A stretch of 64,000 nt of DNA from Ancylostoma caninum (lineage: Eukaryota > Nematoda > Chromadorea > Rhabditida > Ancylostomatidae), in NCBI GenBank assembly GCA_037903475.1, contig JBAJFG010000384.1, positions 3,831,827 to 3,895,826 of the forward strand. Reading direction: 5' to 3'. A program made the position numbers and the translations under genes. Below are positions 24,701-35,623 of the stretch, piece by piece. Positions within the stretch are counted from its first letter, which is position 1, and each line of letters begins with the position of its first letter. The notes below the pieces were generated by a model that saw only the letters and a program-made list of their open reading frames with translations, was not told the origin of the DNA and did no database searches.

Positions 24701-26708
24701 CCGGTGTTCGCCATCGACTGCCGCCAATGTTTCGACCGACCGTCGCTTCTGTTGGTGATCCGTCATCGCCAAATGGCGAATCGCTGGTGACTGTGACATT
24801 GGTGCATATCGATTATCTGCTTCAGCGGTCGCCAATCGTATCGATCGCCGATGTTGGCACCGGCGGCCGCCTTCTCCAGCGACGCAGAGTGCTATACTCC
24901 ACGTGAAGTATAGCGCCAGCCTTTGAAATGTTCAGATTCTGGTACGAATACTGTTAGGAGGCGTAAGAGTGTTTCTTCATTGGAAGAGTATGACTTTTTG
25001 CCATAGAAGAGTATGCATAGGTGTGGAGCTTTAAACCTGAAAAGGGCAGTGCCACGGAGCTCTTCGATTGCCGGGTTGCGTTAATTGACCAATCCCAGAG
25101 CCCTTGCGCGCCGCCCTCTCCAGGTGTAACGCTCCACACCCGTATGGATAAACACCTGCATAACTTTCATCATCAGGATGTGATAATGATCGGACGCGGA
25201 ACTGTGATGTGATTGAATCTTTTTTTTGTTAGACCCGTCTTACCATAGTTTCGATTATCTACATTACAGATTGTTTCGGCTAAAAACGCTAATGGATTGG
25301 CGGCTATGCTACCAGCCGTGGAACAGCTAGAGAAGGATTGGATTGGTGGGATCATTTCTTCGATGAATTTTTCATTTTGTTTTTGTTTCCAGTTAGATCT
25401 CAAGTACATGTATTTCTGTGTTACGGCTCATATATTTCCTCATCCGTTTCAGCGATGGTGCCACCACTGGAGCGGAAAATGTATCCTTTCTTTATACAAG
25501 AAGAGATTATCCTGAGTTCGCGTGCGTTGCAGTCTTTGGCCGCTTGTCAGTTACTTATCAAAGTGCTGGAAAGGCTCGGCGGTTGCCGACATAACACCAC
25601 AGAAAATGCTCCTAGAAAGAGCAAATCTACAAATACGTCAAAGGTGAATTTTAGCGGATTTTCCTTATTTTTCTATTTTGTCTCAATAAGTGACTGGTTG
25701 AATGGTGTACACATCAATGGAATCGTTTAAAACCGAGTTTATCCATAACAACAGCGCATAGTGTGTCCTTTCACTGTGCAAATAAGTGTGGTCCTCTAAT
25801 GCATGCGCGGAATCGCTATTAATTTTAGGCCTTCTATAGAACTATCGGCTTTATTTTTACTGCATTTTGCAGCATTTTCGCCGTTGATTTGAAACATTAG
25901 TATTTGCACGCGATCTAAGGTTTTCCTCGTCGACTCATAGTTTTGGTACCAATTTTAGAAAACTAAATATCGACTCTGTTGGCATTCATTTTGTTAGGTG
26001 CTACATTGGTTCCCAGGGTACGTTTTATAGCTCCAAGAAACAAAATACGCGCTCATGCGCTCACTACTCAATTATCACCTCGTTTTGAACGTGCTTGTTC
26101 TGTCAATTACGATGCATGCTACGTTGTTTTATCATACTCATGAAACAGGTTTTCTAACTATCCAGCTACAAAACACCCTAGTCTTGATCACAGAAACCTT
26201 CGACCGCAAATTTTCCAAGAATTCGAGTGGAAAGAAAAGGTGAAGTCATACATGTGACATGTACCAAATTATAATAAGAGTATTCGAACTCAAGTCATAA
26301 TAATTGCGTGGTTTGGTAGTGCTAGATTCAAGTAAACACAGGTAGACGTCGTTAGCATGCACCAAAAGGTGTAAAAACGCCGTATGTTCCAGAACGAGTT
26401 CACGATGCACTGTGAAGCACTCCAAGCAACGTTGCGCAATGGTGCGGCTCGACTCAGTTCACGCTTAAATGAAATTGAAGAGGTGCTCAAAGAAAATGCC
26501 TTTAGTTTAGTGCCTAAGATTGGGACCGACTGGAACGAGGTATGCAGGTTTAACATTCATTTGTGCCTCAGTCATTTGAGTGGATCATTTTTAGGAGTTG
26601 TCTGAGCTATTCGCCTCTCAAAACATGGTCGTTAGCGATCGGGTATACAAGTCTTACTTCAACTCATGTGCCGATATTCGTTACTTTTTGGAGCATAGCA
26701 TCGTATAG
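15707..26708 (+). CDS. cra-1: NatB auxiliary subunit NAA25 / CRA-1, 25 exons
   Basis: Exons: 15707-15758, 15812-15897, 15966-16094, 17055-17161, 17225-17321, 17588-17687, 17763-18021, 19240-19326, 19425-19573, 19657-19733, 19800-19904, 20529-20651, 20722-20800, 21341-21436, 21519-21624, 21816-21879, 21967-22062, 22131-22233, 22680-22786, 22876-23031, 23388-23486, 25270-25345, 25393-25643, 26393-26539, 26595-26708. The joined frame encodes 954 aa; human NAA25 has 972. Landmarks along the whole length follow the family: RRLRPIY and an A...ADK.LKKH TPR-like start, PYFFWGVMSIVMQ, MFYPLAARMVE, LRGPHLARLELI, FYAKPCC, RDTLGY, EALIGAYRNGAF and TDNRDLSV. NAA25 is the TPR scaffold holding the catalytic NAA20 subunit on ribosomes to acetylate Met-Asp/Glu/Asn/Gln N-termini; the C. 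elegans orthologue CRA-1 is also needed for meiotic chromosome synapsis. No SL-type acceptor is obvious before the ATG. Introns carry several transposons. Confidence 0.95.
16808..16950. mobile_element. Palindromic TA-flanked MITE (CAGTCTTTCTC family), copy 1
   Basis: It lies in cra-1 intron 3. Terminal inverted repeats begin CAGTCTTTCTCAAAAAT and continue with TTGCCTCACGCTG, nearly 45 nt per arm, flanked by TA on both sides (16806-16807, 16951-16952). A close relative is at 26915-27055. It has no coding capacity. The TA target suggests mobilisation by a Tc1/mariner-type transposase. Confidence 0.8.
20941..21133. mobile_element. Palindromic TA-flanked MITE (CAGGAAGCTCC family)
   Basis: This 193-bp fold-back lies in cra-1 intron 13. 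The left arm starts CAGGAAGCTCCAAATGT and carries GGGGGCGTGGCCACG; the right arm reverse-complements to CAGGAAGCTCCAAGTGT and GGGGCGTGGCCACG. TA lies on both sides. ORFs of about 70-130 codons read across it in both directions simply because it is GC-rich and palindromic. Confidence 0.8.
23562..24442 (-). mobile_element. Decayed mariner element in cra-1 intron 21
   Basis: The ends share a 28-nt inverted repeat starting GGTCGTCAAGTATGAAATGT, on the left from 23562 (TTAGGTCG...) and on the right to 24442 (...CGACCCAA, followed by TA). The minus strand near 24050-24200 still encodes a GKFRSGD motif, typical of the helix-turn-helix DNA-binding end of mariner transposases, in broken frames. The element is 881 bp, shorter than a full mariner, and antisense to cra-1. 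Confidence 0.75.
24649..24918. mobile_element. Palindromic MITE in cra-1 intron 21
   Basis: The left arm, ACGCTATGCTTCTCGTGGAG then TGTAGCACCCTGC, mirrors the right arm, whose reverse complement reads GCGCTATACTTCACGTGGAG then TATAGCACTCTGC. The roughly 270-bp interior is GC-rich with several CGATCGCC/GGCGAT words. Target duplications were not resolved. It lies 200 bp from the decayed mariner and 100 bp from the MULE-type MITE, so intron 21 is a cluster of insertions. Confidence 0.65.
25020..25141. mobile_element. Palindromic MITE with 9-bp target duplication, copy 2 (Mutator-like size)
   Basis: It has the same family and length class as the copy at 5539-5661, with ends GGTGTGGAGCTTTAAACC and (reverse-complemented) GGTGTGGAGCGTTACACC. 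Flanks are GTATGCATA (25011-25019) and GTATGGATA (25142-25150), a 9-bp duplication with one mismatch. It is in cra-1 intron 21, 129 bp before exon 22. Confidence 0.8.
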
Positions 26709-26914
26709 GTACGCTTGATCTATTCTTATCAATGCTACTTATTGTAGGTTTACATTTTGTGAGGCAACATTTGGTTTTTGCTCAAATCTACTAGCGTTTT
26801 ATCAGTGTTAAGGTTCGAAATGCACATGCGACACTTTTATCTGTGCGCTCCATACAGTTGACCTTGTTGATGGGCGTTTACTTATCAGCTGTAGTCTAAG
26901 AACATAGCATTTAA

Positions 26915-27055
26915 CATCTTTCTCAAAAATCCTTGCCTCACGCCGCACCGCCCATCAGTTCATCTACGCCACACCACGTATAATGCATAGGTGTTGTGGC
27001 GTGGATGAGGCGACGGGCGGTGCGGCGTGAGGCAAGGATTTTTGAGAAAGACTAT
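26915..27055. mobile_element. Palindromic MITE (CAGTCTTTCTC family), copy 2
   Basis: It lies about 200 bp downstream of the cra-1 stop codon. The arms TCTTTCTCAAAAATCCTTGC and the following CTCACGCCGCACCGCCC are almost perfectly mirrored. It is the same family as the intronic copy at 16808-16950. Confidence 0.8.
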
Positions 27056-30049
27056 GTGAAACAGAATGTGTTTTTGTGTCATCTTCCCAGAATTCGTGAG
27101 CTGTACATCCACTGCAAGGTAGGCGAATTCCCATAATTTTAACTTTTGCTATCAGTAAGAATTGATCTAGGCTTATCAAAATAGTTTATTGGTGTTATTT
27201 TTGCAGTAATGTGTGATATCCTCGTTCCAGGACGGACTTTCACATACCGAAGTGCGGCGATCAACGAGTCTTTATGTTTATAGGATGTTAATGTTCAAAA
27301 AATTAAATTATTTTGTTTTACCACTTTTATGTGGCAGTCTTCGATTCCTAGGATTTTCTTTTCAGCACTTTTTTGTTGTTTCTTTTTTGCTATATCCGTT
27401 CATATCCTGTTGAAGCAACCAGCAAATACCTCTTAGCGTAGTTTTTATGCAATTTTATTAGCTGGGATGTTGTAGTGCAAACAAGAAATGCATTCAGCGG
27501 ACATGAGCAGGAGTACTTCGAATTCAGTAGATATGCTATTCAGATGTGCTGCACAATGTTACTTGTAATAAGATGTTCATTTAAATGCATGCCCCAAAGT
27601 TAAGGGATGAATAGATATGAAATTGCCCACTGTACTCTTTGTGTGGTGTAGTGTTGCCGAACCACCGTCTCTGTGGAGTACTTTTGTGTGCTTAATATTT
27701 CATCAGAGCTATATTACCATCTTTCACAGTTCAGTTTTTTCATGTCACCGGTGTTGCTCATGATGATATTCATAATATGTTTGCTTTGAAATGGATATAA
27801 ATAGTGCTATCCACGATGTGACTAACTATGCTGTTTATTTCTATTAATCTCATAATTAGTGAAGTTTGCCACGCTAGCGTGACATTCCTGATCTACTGGA
27901 TCTAATTTAGAAAAATAATGAGGTCCGGGAGACTTTGGTAGTAGCTGGGATCAATACTTTACATCATTTTCAGTGGGTATGTTTGGGGATAGGTCCACCT
28001 CAACTCATAAGAAAAATGTGATGCGACTGCTATGAATCTTTGTAGCATGGAGTAAGGGAAAAGACCAGTTGAAAAAGACAAAATTATGCGAAATCCGAGC
28101 TTTAACGTGGTACTGAAATCTAGGTTTCTTTAATCAACTGTATGAGGAGGATACTTATAACAAATCCTCCACAAAGCATACAATGATGCTGACTGTTTTC
28201 TCATCATGCTTACATAACCAAGTTTCTGAAGCGTGCGTTAAAGCAGAGGGAACAGTCCTCCGGACGCTTACCACCCACACGCGTCGCGTCAGGCCATTTT
28301 GCCTTATTGAATCTGGGAAGAAAAGTCAAACATGCTTCAGAAAGAGCCCTAACTTACTCTATAACCTTATTAGGACTATTAGGTCAACGATGACCTGTCC
28401 TTCCTGGGAAAGGACTGTGAGCAAACGCCTTCTATACATTGTCTCATCGGGGCCTGAAGCGCGCGCGTAGTAAGTGTCCGATAATCAAGGGAGCATGATG
28501 CTGAAAATTTCCCTTTTACCTAGTGATCTTCGTCTTCTCCATTTGTTGTCATTGATCATAACATCTTCTCCACTACGTCCATGATACTCCATAATGCTCC
28601 CGAATCTTTGAAAAAATATTGAAGAAATGGCTTATGAAGTTTCTTGATAAACATAGAATAATAATACCAGAGTGCCCACACAGTTTCTCCATAGGATGTC
28701 AGACAATCGGGGGTTTGGAGCGCCGGTGAACCCGTCCACTTTTGGCCGATGCAGGCCTCCAGGTAGTTGCGGGTGGAGCAGGAATACTATATAGCTGAAG
28801 GTGCGGATCGAGCAGGGAAATCTGTTGCGAGGCCGGGTATGCCACGTGGCAACCGAAGTGTATTAAAGCCGGTAGACGGCTGTGAAGGCTCAGTCTAGTC
28901 TCCACTGTGGCGGTTGCGTGGTGTCCTTCTCGAGGCCGTGGATGGGCCACAGTCATTGACGCCCACTGTACAGATGATGGCGAAGTGGCTGGCTCAAGTG
29001 GCCCAATTATTGTAGGCAGATATCTGCCGTAACCGTCTGCATGAAATTCACCACCTCCGGGCAGACTGATTTCAAATTATACCATGAAGACGTCTTCTTC
29101 AGTAGACGAGTAACCATGTTTGGAGCCGGGTGGCGCTGCTCTCTTTTACTGGGCCGCAGCGATATTTAGTGTTTTCATAATATGCCCCTCTCCTAATCAG
29201 TACTAAATTGTTTCAAAAAAACTTGTTGCTCAAGGTACTACATAGAGGAATTTGTCGAACGGCGGCTTCCACAAAAATTCCTTGGCTATAGTTCGTAATC
29301 TTTCAATTTTTCCTTAAAAGATCAGAAATCCAGTTTTGTCAAACGAATCATGCACCAATAGATGCGCAAAGAATTGCTCTTTAAGATACTCTGGACACAA
29401 TCCAATATAGTTCTGACTCTGAGCCTCATTTTCAGTAAGCTATTCTTGATATGCGGGACTCTGTTCTCATATTTCTTTTATTACGACTAGCACCTCTTCG
29501 GGACGCTAGAAAGTGGGGTGGGCCAGCCATTTGAGGTATGTGCAAGACCTTCACAAATCCGAAATTAAAAAAAATAGCAAGTAAGCAAAACTAATCATTA
29601 GCTGAGCTCAAATACGAAATCTTCCCTATAAATTGCGTATATCTACGGGTCTCGCCGCCTCTCCAACGTCGGGCTTGGAGTCCTGTTGCGATCCTAGCCT
29701 TGCTTGCAAATTCTCAATCACGCACCTACATGTAGAGCTAATTTCCGATGCAATGATCCTACCTACTCTTTTTTTCACATTTCTTACATGCCCTATGGAT
29801 CCGTTATGAACAGTCATTTCCAACTCTGCACAGGAGTATCTTTCACGCGGCTTTAGTACTTGTGAACAGTACAGTGAAACAAATGCCGTGCGAATAATCA
29901 CCTGAAACGATTCAAGTTTCACGTTACTGAGATAGTCCATTTAATGAACTTCTGCTTCAGTATACAGGGAAGAAGAAAAGGTGGTCGACTGAGACACGAA
30001 TGAACGCGTAGCGTGCCCCTACTCCGCCCGCAGACGTGCATCTTGGCAT
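27056..30049. other. Intergenic, no gene recognised
   Basis: AT-rich up to about 28170 without recognisable coding. At 28690-29110 there is a GC-richer block (contains GGCGGTTGCGTGGTGTCC and GGCCGTGGATGGGCCACAG) that looks like a decayed transposon fragment, but no domain could be read from it. The remaining ORFs are short and featureless. Confidence 0.4.
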
Positions 30050-30390
30050 TTCCCCCACTATTGGGCCACGGCGGATCCATTCTCCATCCGTGGATCGGTG
30101 TCCTGGCCTTTTCCCCATGCGGACCCGATCCATTGGTGAATCCGTATCCCGTTCCGGCGCTTTCCCCACTAATGGGCCCCCCGCGGATCCAGTCTCCATC
30201 CATGGACACGTATTCTGGTGCATTCCCCACTATTGGGCCAGGGCAGACCCAGTCCCCATCCGTGGGCTCGTTCCCTGGAATTTCCTCACTAGTGGGCCTT
30301 TGCGGACCCAATCACCATCGATGGACTCATATCCTGCCGTTTTCCCACTGATGGGTCACGGCGGACCCTTTCTCGATTGGTGAACACCTA
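30050..30390. repeat. Minisatellite, roughly 60-bp unit, about 5-6 copies
   Basis: Units share the pattern GCGGAcCCAgTCtCCATC ... ATGGA ... TTCCCCACTATTGGGCC, with GCGGAYCC starts near 30071, 30119, 30183, 30244, 30303 and 30361. One unit is shortened to about 48 bp. Several frames on both strands stay open through the array. On the minus strand the repeating word is a D-G-D-W-x6-GP-I-x-G type motif of about 20 residues. No start, splice context or homology supports a real protein. Confidence 0.75.
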
Positions 30391-30639
30391 TCATGATGTT
30401 TTTCTGAACTACGGGGCCCCGGCACATTTGTCCATCATCAGTGTACCCGCACTCTTTTTAAATCTCGAAAGTAATGGAAAAAGAGATATTTAGAAAGTTT
30501 GATCAATTGCTCAACTGGTTTCAGAAAATGTCACAACAGCTTATGATGACGCGTTCTTCGTTCGTTCATCCTGTGCATTTGATTGTACTGCCTTCCTAAA
30601 GACAGATCCTCAGGCTGCTTAATCCCTATGGGACCTCAG

Positions 30640-30940
30640 TGAGAGGTGCGCAAAGAGCATATCCCGCAGAGAGCATGCTTCGTCAGCTTCGCATGCTCGC
30701 GAGCACTAGCTATAACAGCCAAGGCTCTTCGGTGTTCATCCAATCTTCTGTGAAGAGGTCTCATTGTCTCGCCGATGTATTTCTCGCCGCATCCAACACA
30801 GCTGATCATATATGTCGACTGTGCCTTGAACTCCGCAAATCTTCTCCTCAGTACAGTATCGGCAATTTGATTCAAGGCATTTGCTTTCGTAAATGCGTTT
30901 GTAATGCGTAGTGTGATTTTACAAAGAAGAGGAATCAAGC
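30640..30940 (-). mobile_element. Penelope-like element remnant, GIY-YIG endonuclease part
   Basis: The minus-strand ORF 30938-30636 contains TYMISCVGCGEKYIGETMR followed by RPLHRRLDEHRRAL. This is the GIY-YIG nuclease core used by Penelope-like retroelements (Tyr and Tyr of the two motifs, and the Arg and His of the helix). No RT is attached nearby; a mariner relic starts just beyond at 30962. It is probably a truncated, inactive copy. Confidence 0.75.
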
Positions 30941-30961
30941 ATTTTCGGTCGGACGATAGTA

Positions 30962-31310
30962 TTAGGTATGTGAGAAAGTTTCCGCCTTTTTTAAGCGAAA
31001 TTGAGGCTTTATTGAAAGAGAAACAAAGCAGGCATATTAATCAAAGTATTGGTCATCGTTGGCTGTAACCTTTCCTTATCTTTTTTGGAAGAAGACGGAC
31101 GCCGCAGCGGTAAGCCTCGTCCTCCGACTCGATCGATTCCTTCACTCATTTCTCTACATCTTCAAAAGATTGGAAGCGCTGCGAAGAAGGCCTGTGGGAC
31201 ATCGACGGAAACAAATGATAGTCTGACGGGGCACAGTTTGGTGAATAAGTCGCATGAGGTAGCACATCCCAGCGAAGTGCTCCAACCGTTTCCTTGACAG
31301 TTTATGACAT
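30962..31310 (-). mobile_element. Mariner relic, 3' end with transposase C-terminus
   Basis: It starts at a TA (30960-30961) followed by the mariner-type end TTAGGTATGTGAGAAAGTTT. Reading the minus strand upward, frames near 31060-31310 give WDVLPHATYSPN then CAPSDYHLFPSM, the hallmark of the mariner catalytic C-terminal region, interrupted by stops and frame changes. The opposite terminus was not found, so the upper limit is the last recognisable coding text. Confidence 0.7.
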
Positions 31311-33679
31311 TTTCCAAAAGGCACTACTCCACATTGGGCCCCCAAAATTTTCAAACAAGAATTTTTTTGTCGAAACTTTGTACAGGCGGGGGGGGGGATA
31401 TTTGGGGTGCTGAACACGAATATCTTATCCATTCGTACCATAACCCCGTTTTCACAGGGTTACGGTAGGGTTACTGATAAGAAATGCTACTGATAAGAAA
31501 TGTGATAAGAAATGCTTACTTGGTTCAAATTCGACATGGTAATCGCAGTAAAATACAACGATGTTGATGCAAACCGAAACAAATCTGTGCCGAATATTAT
31601 TGACAGATGTCAAACCAACAAAACTAAGCAGCGTTTGTCTTCAAAACAGCACAAACTATCTGTCCTCTTATGAGCGACGTTCTCTCGCTCTCCATCGTTG
31701 TTCCTCGCATTGAGTTCATTATAGTCCGCAAGCTATGGAACTCTACAGACGATTCTTTTCCTCTCACTGCGGAGGGAGTTCCTCCAGCTTTTTTTTTTCA
31801 GACGATTTGCTGACCAACTGGCCACTTCCTTAATCTATATCTTCAATATTTCACTTACAAGATGGCCAAAAAGTATGGGCGCCTCTATTGGCACCTTAGT
31901 TCAATTTCACGGTAAGTGTTATCACACTTTCGTTTTGCACATGATTGATTCCTCATCAAATGCGATACCTACGAACCTGTTCACACCTCAAGTCTTTATG
32001 CACGTTTTATTGGTACCTGCAACTCTGGAGTCTCCAATCCACCAATAGAAAAAAACCATTCAAAAATTCTATTAGAAACGGTTTAAAAGGTCGTCATACG
32101 ATGAATACCGAAAAAAGTGCCAACATAAATGTGAGCCGTACTCGGTGAAATAGCGCGGGAAACATTACCTGCGGCGCACTGTGAGTTTCGTGATTTTAAT
32201 GTTTAGGGCCTATAAACAATTCAAATTACGTCAACTCGGGAATTTTTTGTAAGAATTTTCATATAATTGTTACCTGTTGCCATAATAAACACAAACTGGT
32301 TGTAGCTTACAAAGGAAAAATAACGTTTCTCGTGACGCCCATAATTACCGGCCACCCTTTATACTCGTGAGGTTCTGGAGAAATGCCATGGTCATTTCCA
32401 TACTTCATCAGCTTCCCTACTCGCTGATTTTAGGCCAGTCAGCATCCTCTCAACCTTATGCAAAGTCATGGAAAAAACTCTTCTTTCGAACAGTTACAAA
32501 CAACACAATTGACGAAGCACTTTGTGGTATTTATCACTTTGCTCATCGTTTACGCTCGAGTATTCAGAGAGAGGCAACTATTCTAGAAAGTGAAAGGAGC
32601 AGCACAGCACTTCCGCAGCAATCTGACGGTGAGTGAGCGAAAAGGAGCCTCAAAACTCTTTCGCTTAAGAGAAAGACTGCGTTAAATGGTCGGAGACAAA
32701 TGTGGATCTTCGTCATCGTACCACAGCAATTGGACAAGAATACCATCGTTCACGAGTTCTCTAACTCAACGACCTATACCGAGACCAACGCTGCTGCATT
32801 TCGGAAAGCATGTGAGAACATAAAAGAGACTATACAAAGTGTTGTAAAACCAAGGCCAGGCTCAAATGTGGCGAGAGGCCTTTTGGATTTATACCCAGTG
32901 CATAAATTCGCCCCCTATTTAACTGTCTGGTGAAGTATTTTAGTGAGCAACTCCCGGCCCGACTTATCCTGCACCTCTCCCTCCCTACGGAATGCGACTA
33001 GAACAACTTGCTTCGAAAACCTTACTTCGAAAAAGAGTCCAGGCAGATTTAAAGGAAGCACTCACGTTGAAAAAAGCTTTCTCGAATTCGTGCTCATTCC
33101 AGAGGTGCCATCAATTGGGATGTAACTGCAAAAGGAATCACTCTGAATCCTGCAGTTGCAGTAATAAAACTCGTACGCATGTACAAATCCGCCCAGCACC
33201 CCATTCCCCCGCCCCATTCTCTTTGATCGTGCGGCTGTGTTTCTCAGCTGATACAGGATCGATCAGGATTTCCCTATAGTGGTGATCCGTTCCGCATCTC
33301 TGCGATGACACCCATCTCAGGCGATAGATCTCGTACACATGGACATGTGTTGGCAAAATACAACATAGTATTTCGCGCAAACCTTATCTTTTTGGATGGT
33401 CTTTTCTCTACGAGGGGCACGAAAGTAGCCTCCAGAGTAGAATTTCATGAGAAAATCGACGTTTTTTTTTATCGTGAGTGCTGTCTTTAATCTTAGGCTT
33501 CAAAGTCTTAAGTGGAGAGCTTAGTTTGAAGCCAGCCATTTTCGGTGTTTCCGTCCTATAAGGTAACGTAGAACTAGTCTTCAATAACTTCTGATATTCA
33601 GATGCTAGATTTGGTCCAGCTCATTAGAAAACCTTGTGAGCAACTCCTTCTTCCAGCATGTTTCGAGACTTCTGAACAA
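31311..33679. other. Intergenic, no gene recognised
   Basis: A short G-run (31387-31396) and small direct repeats of TGATAAGAAATGCT near 31474-31515 are visible. ORFs around 32360-33280 (for example 32367-32636 and 32992-33279) have no recognised domain and no clear splice structure; they could be decayed retroelement sequence. Nothing can be named with support. Confidence 0.35.
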
Positions 33680-34497
33680 CTCAGACAATGGATCGGGCTA
33701 ACCGCGGTACCAATATTTGGCGGACCGTAGCCAACTCCGCGGTCAGCCAAATAATTAAGCGCGGTCGGCCAGATATCGGTGCGCGGTCAGCCCGCGAAAG
33801 ATCCGCGGTCAGCCCGTCGAAGCGATGTCGTGGCGTGCTCATAACGGCAGTAATAGTTACTGATGATGTGTGGACGATATTTTTGCGATCAAATTCAACA
33901 TTCGCCAAAAAATCTCCCCCTTTATCGTTGGAAATTGCGCAGTACAAACAATTTCGAAAAATAGAAAGGCCAACATCACCAGAATATATTCGTATTCTTC
34001 AGATTATGTGCTTAGAACTTTCTCCTTTTGTAGCCGTTTACAAAGTGCATAATTGTAGCAGTTTATAAAGTGCATAATATTAATTACTAAGCTCTCTTGA
34101 TGAGAGCTTCACTCCAAAAATATCTAGGCTGGCACCCACTCCCCCACCAATTGGGGGTGGGTTCCACTCTTCAGCAAAAAATAGGTAACTTCTTAACCTT
34201 TTCGGCATTTTCAGAGAAGGATTGCCGCTTCATATACATCGCACTTATCACCATCACTATGTTCACAAAGGTTGCATCGTACATTGTGGGGGTTCTACGG
34301 GCCGAATATGGCTGACCGCGGACAGTACCGCGGTCAGCCAAATTTTCGACGAAGGACCGCGGTCAGCCAAACTTACGAGTAACGACCGCGGTCAGCCAGC
34401 TTTCTGTGCGCGGTCAGCCCGTTCCGCATATCATGGTACCGCGGTCAGCCCTCGGAACATGCTTTGGTACCGCGGTCAGCCCGTTCCATTGTCTGAG
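33680..34497. mobile_element. Non-autonomous TIR transposon with CCGCGGTCAGCC arrays, intact copy
   Basis: The 818-bp element has inverted ends CTCAGACAATGGATCGGGCT and (reverse-complemented right end) CTCAGACAATGGAACGGGCT. Both subterminal regions are packed with CCGCGGTCAGCC-type 12-mers: about six in 33694-33825 and about seven in 34306-34490, in both orientations. The middle (33830-34300) is AT-rich and non-coding. A second copy in opposite orientation spans 47829-52026. Arrays of short palindrome-cored words near both ends resemble transposase-binding sites. Target duplication is not clear, so the superfamily is open. Confidence 0.8.
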
Positions 34498-34729
34498 AAA
34501 CTACCTCGATCGTTGTTCGCGGTCAAGTATTCAGCAGCATTTAGTGAGAAATTGCGAGATATTGATATTCTTAATGTACTTAATACCGAAGACTTTATTG
34601 ATTGGAGGCATCCTCTTTTGTAAGCACTTCATCTTGATATCGATACACCTACACATGACTGTTTACTCATGTCCTGATAGGATTCATAACTGCAATGCAA
34701 CACTTCTGGACCTAATTCCATCAGCCATA

Positions 34730-35616
34730 TTATCTACAATGTTTCAAATGCACTTTTTCATAATAATAGAACTGTCGGCTACCCGGCGTGTCGGTTCGCG
34801 GGGTTAGCAGCCAGTATACCCGCGTTGTTGCGAAGCCATCTGTTTTGTTGTACATTTTAGTTATTATTCGATTATTGATTACCTCGATTTTCATGTCGAG
34901 ATAGTTGCACTGATGAATGGCTTTTTGTGTAAATTCAAACGTCAGAACGTTTTTATAAATTTCAGAGAGAATTTTTTCTATACTGATGCTGCTGAGATTA
35001 TGCATGATGAGTAAATCATCCATGATCGGAACGGTGTGAATTGTTGAATGTTGGTTTTGTTTTTGATGTTTTACGGTGTGAATTGTTGAATGTTGGTTTT
35101 GTTTTTGATGTTTTAACAGGCGTAGTGATATTCCACATAGGGTGAGATCAGCTAGCAAGGGACATATATTACTTCCTTGTGGTACTCCATTATTTTGCTT
35201 GAATATGTAGTCCCCAAGTTTACAAAAGCTGTTGTCAAGAGTATAGTGCACTAAAAATAAGAGGTCTTGTAGAGAATGAGTGGAGATAAAGTAAGTAATG
35301 TTCCGATTTTGTGGTAATTTCATCAAGAAAGTTACTCTTGTAGCACATTGATATGATTTGTTTGATTGTTTTCTTTCGTAATTTACGTAGACACTGGCGC
35401 ATGAAGTGAAAACTTGGGTGGGTTTTCATAAACTGAATCAATTCGTATATATCGTTTGTGGATGGTCCTCTTTTTCTGTGATTTCTAATATAACTACAAG
35501 TACGATATTTCGTAATATGTGAGCAAAATTAAGGATGGTTGCTTTTGTATGTGAGTGGATTTATGATATTAGATATATTTCCACAGTTTTTAATGTTATC
35601 GTTATCATCAAATGGG
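34730..35616 (-). mobile_element. Penelope-like element remnant, reverse transcriptase part
   Basis: The minus-strand ORF 35326-34730 carries the RT palm: YIFKQNNGVPQGSNICPLLA (motif B region) and IMDDLLIMHN (catalytic MDD of motif C), then thumb-like sequence. Upstream text in another frame (35441-35235) continues the domain, so there is at least one frameshift near 35330. Motif A is not recognisable. A 42-bp tandem duplication (35032-35073 = 35074-35115) repeats 14 residues between motifs B and C. The element is inactive. Confidence 0.75.
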
Positions 35617-35623
35617 TGCGCAG

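Noticed and set aside
30013..30383. Pro/Gly-rich ORFs of 112-130 codons
   Set aside because: They are by-products of the stop-poor 60-bp minisatellite.
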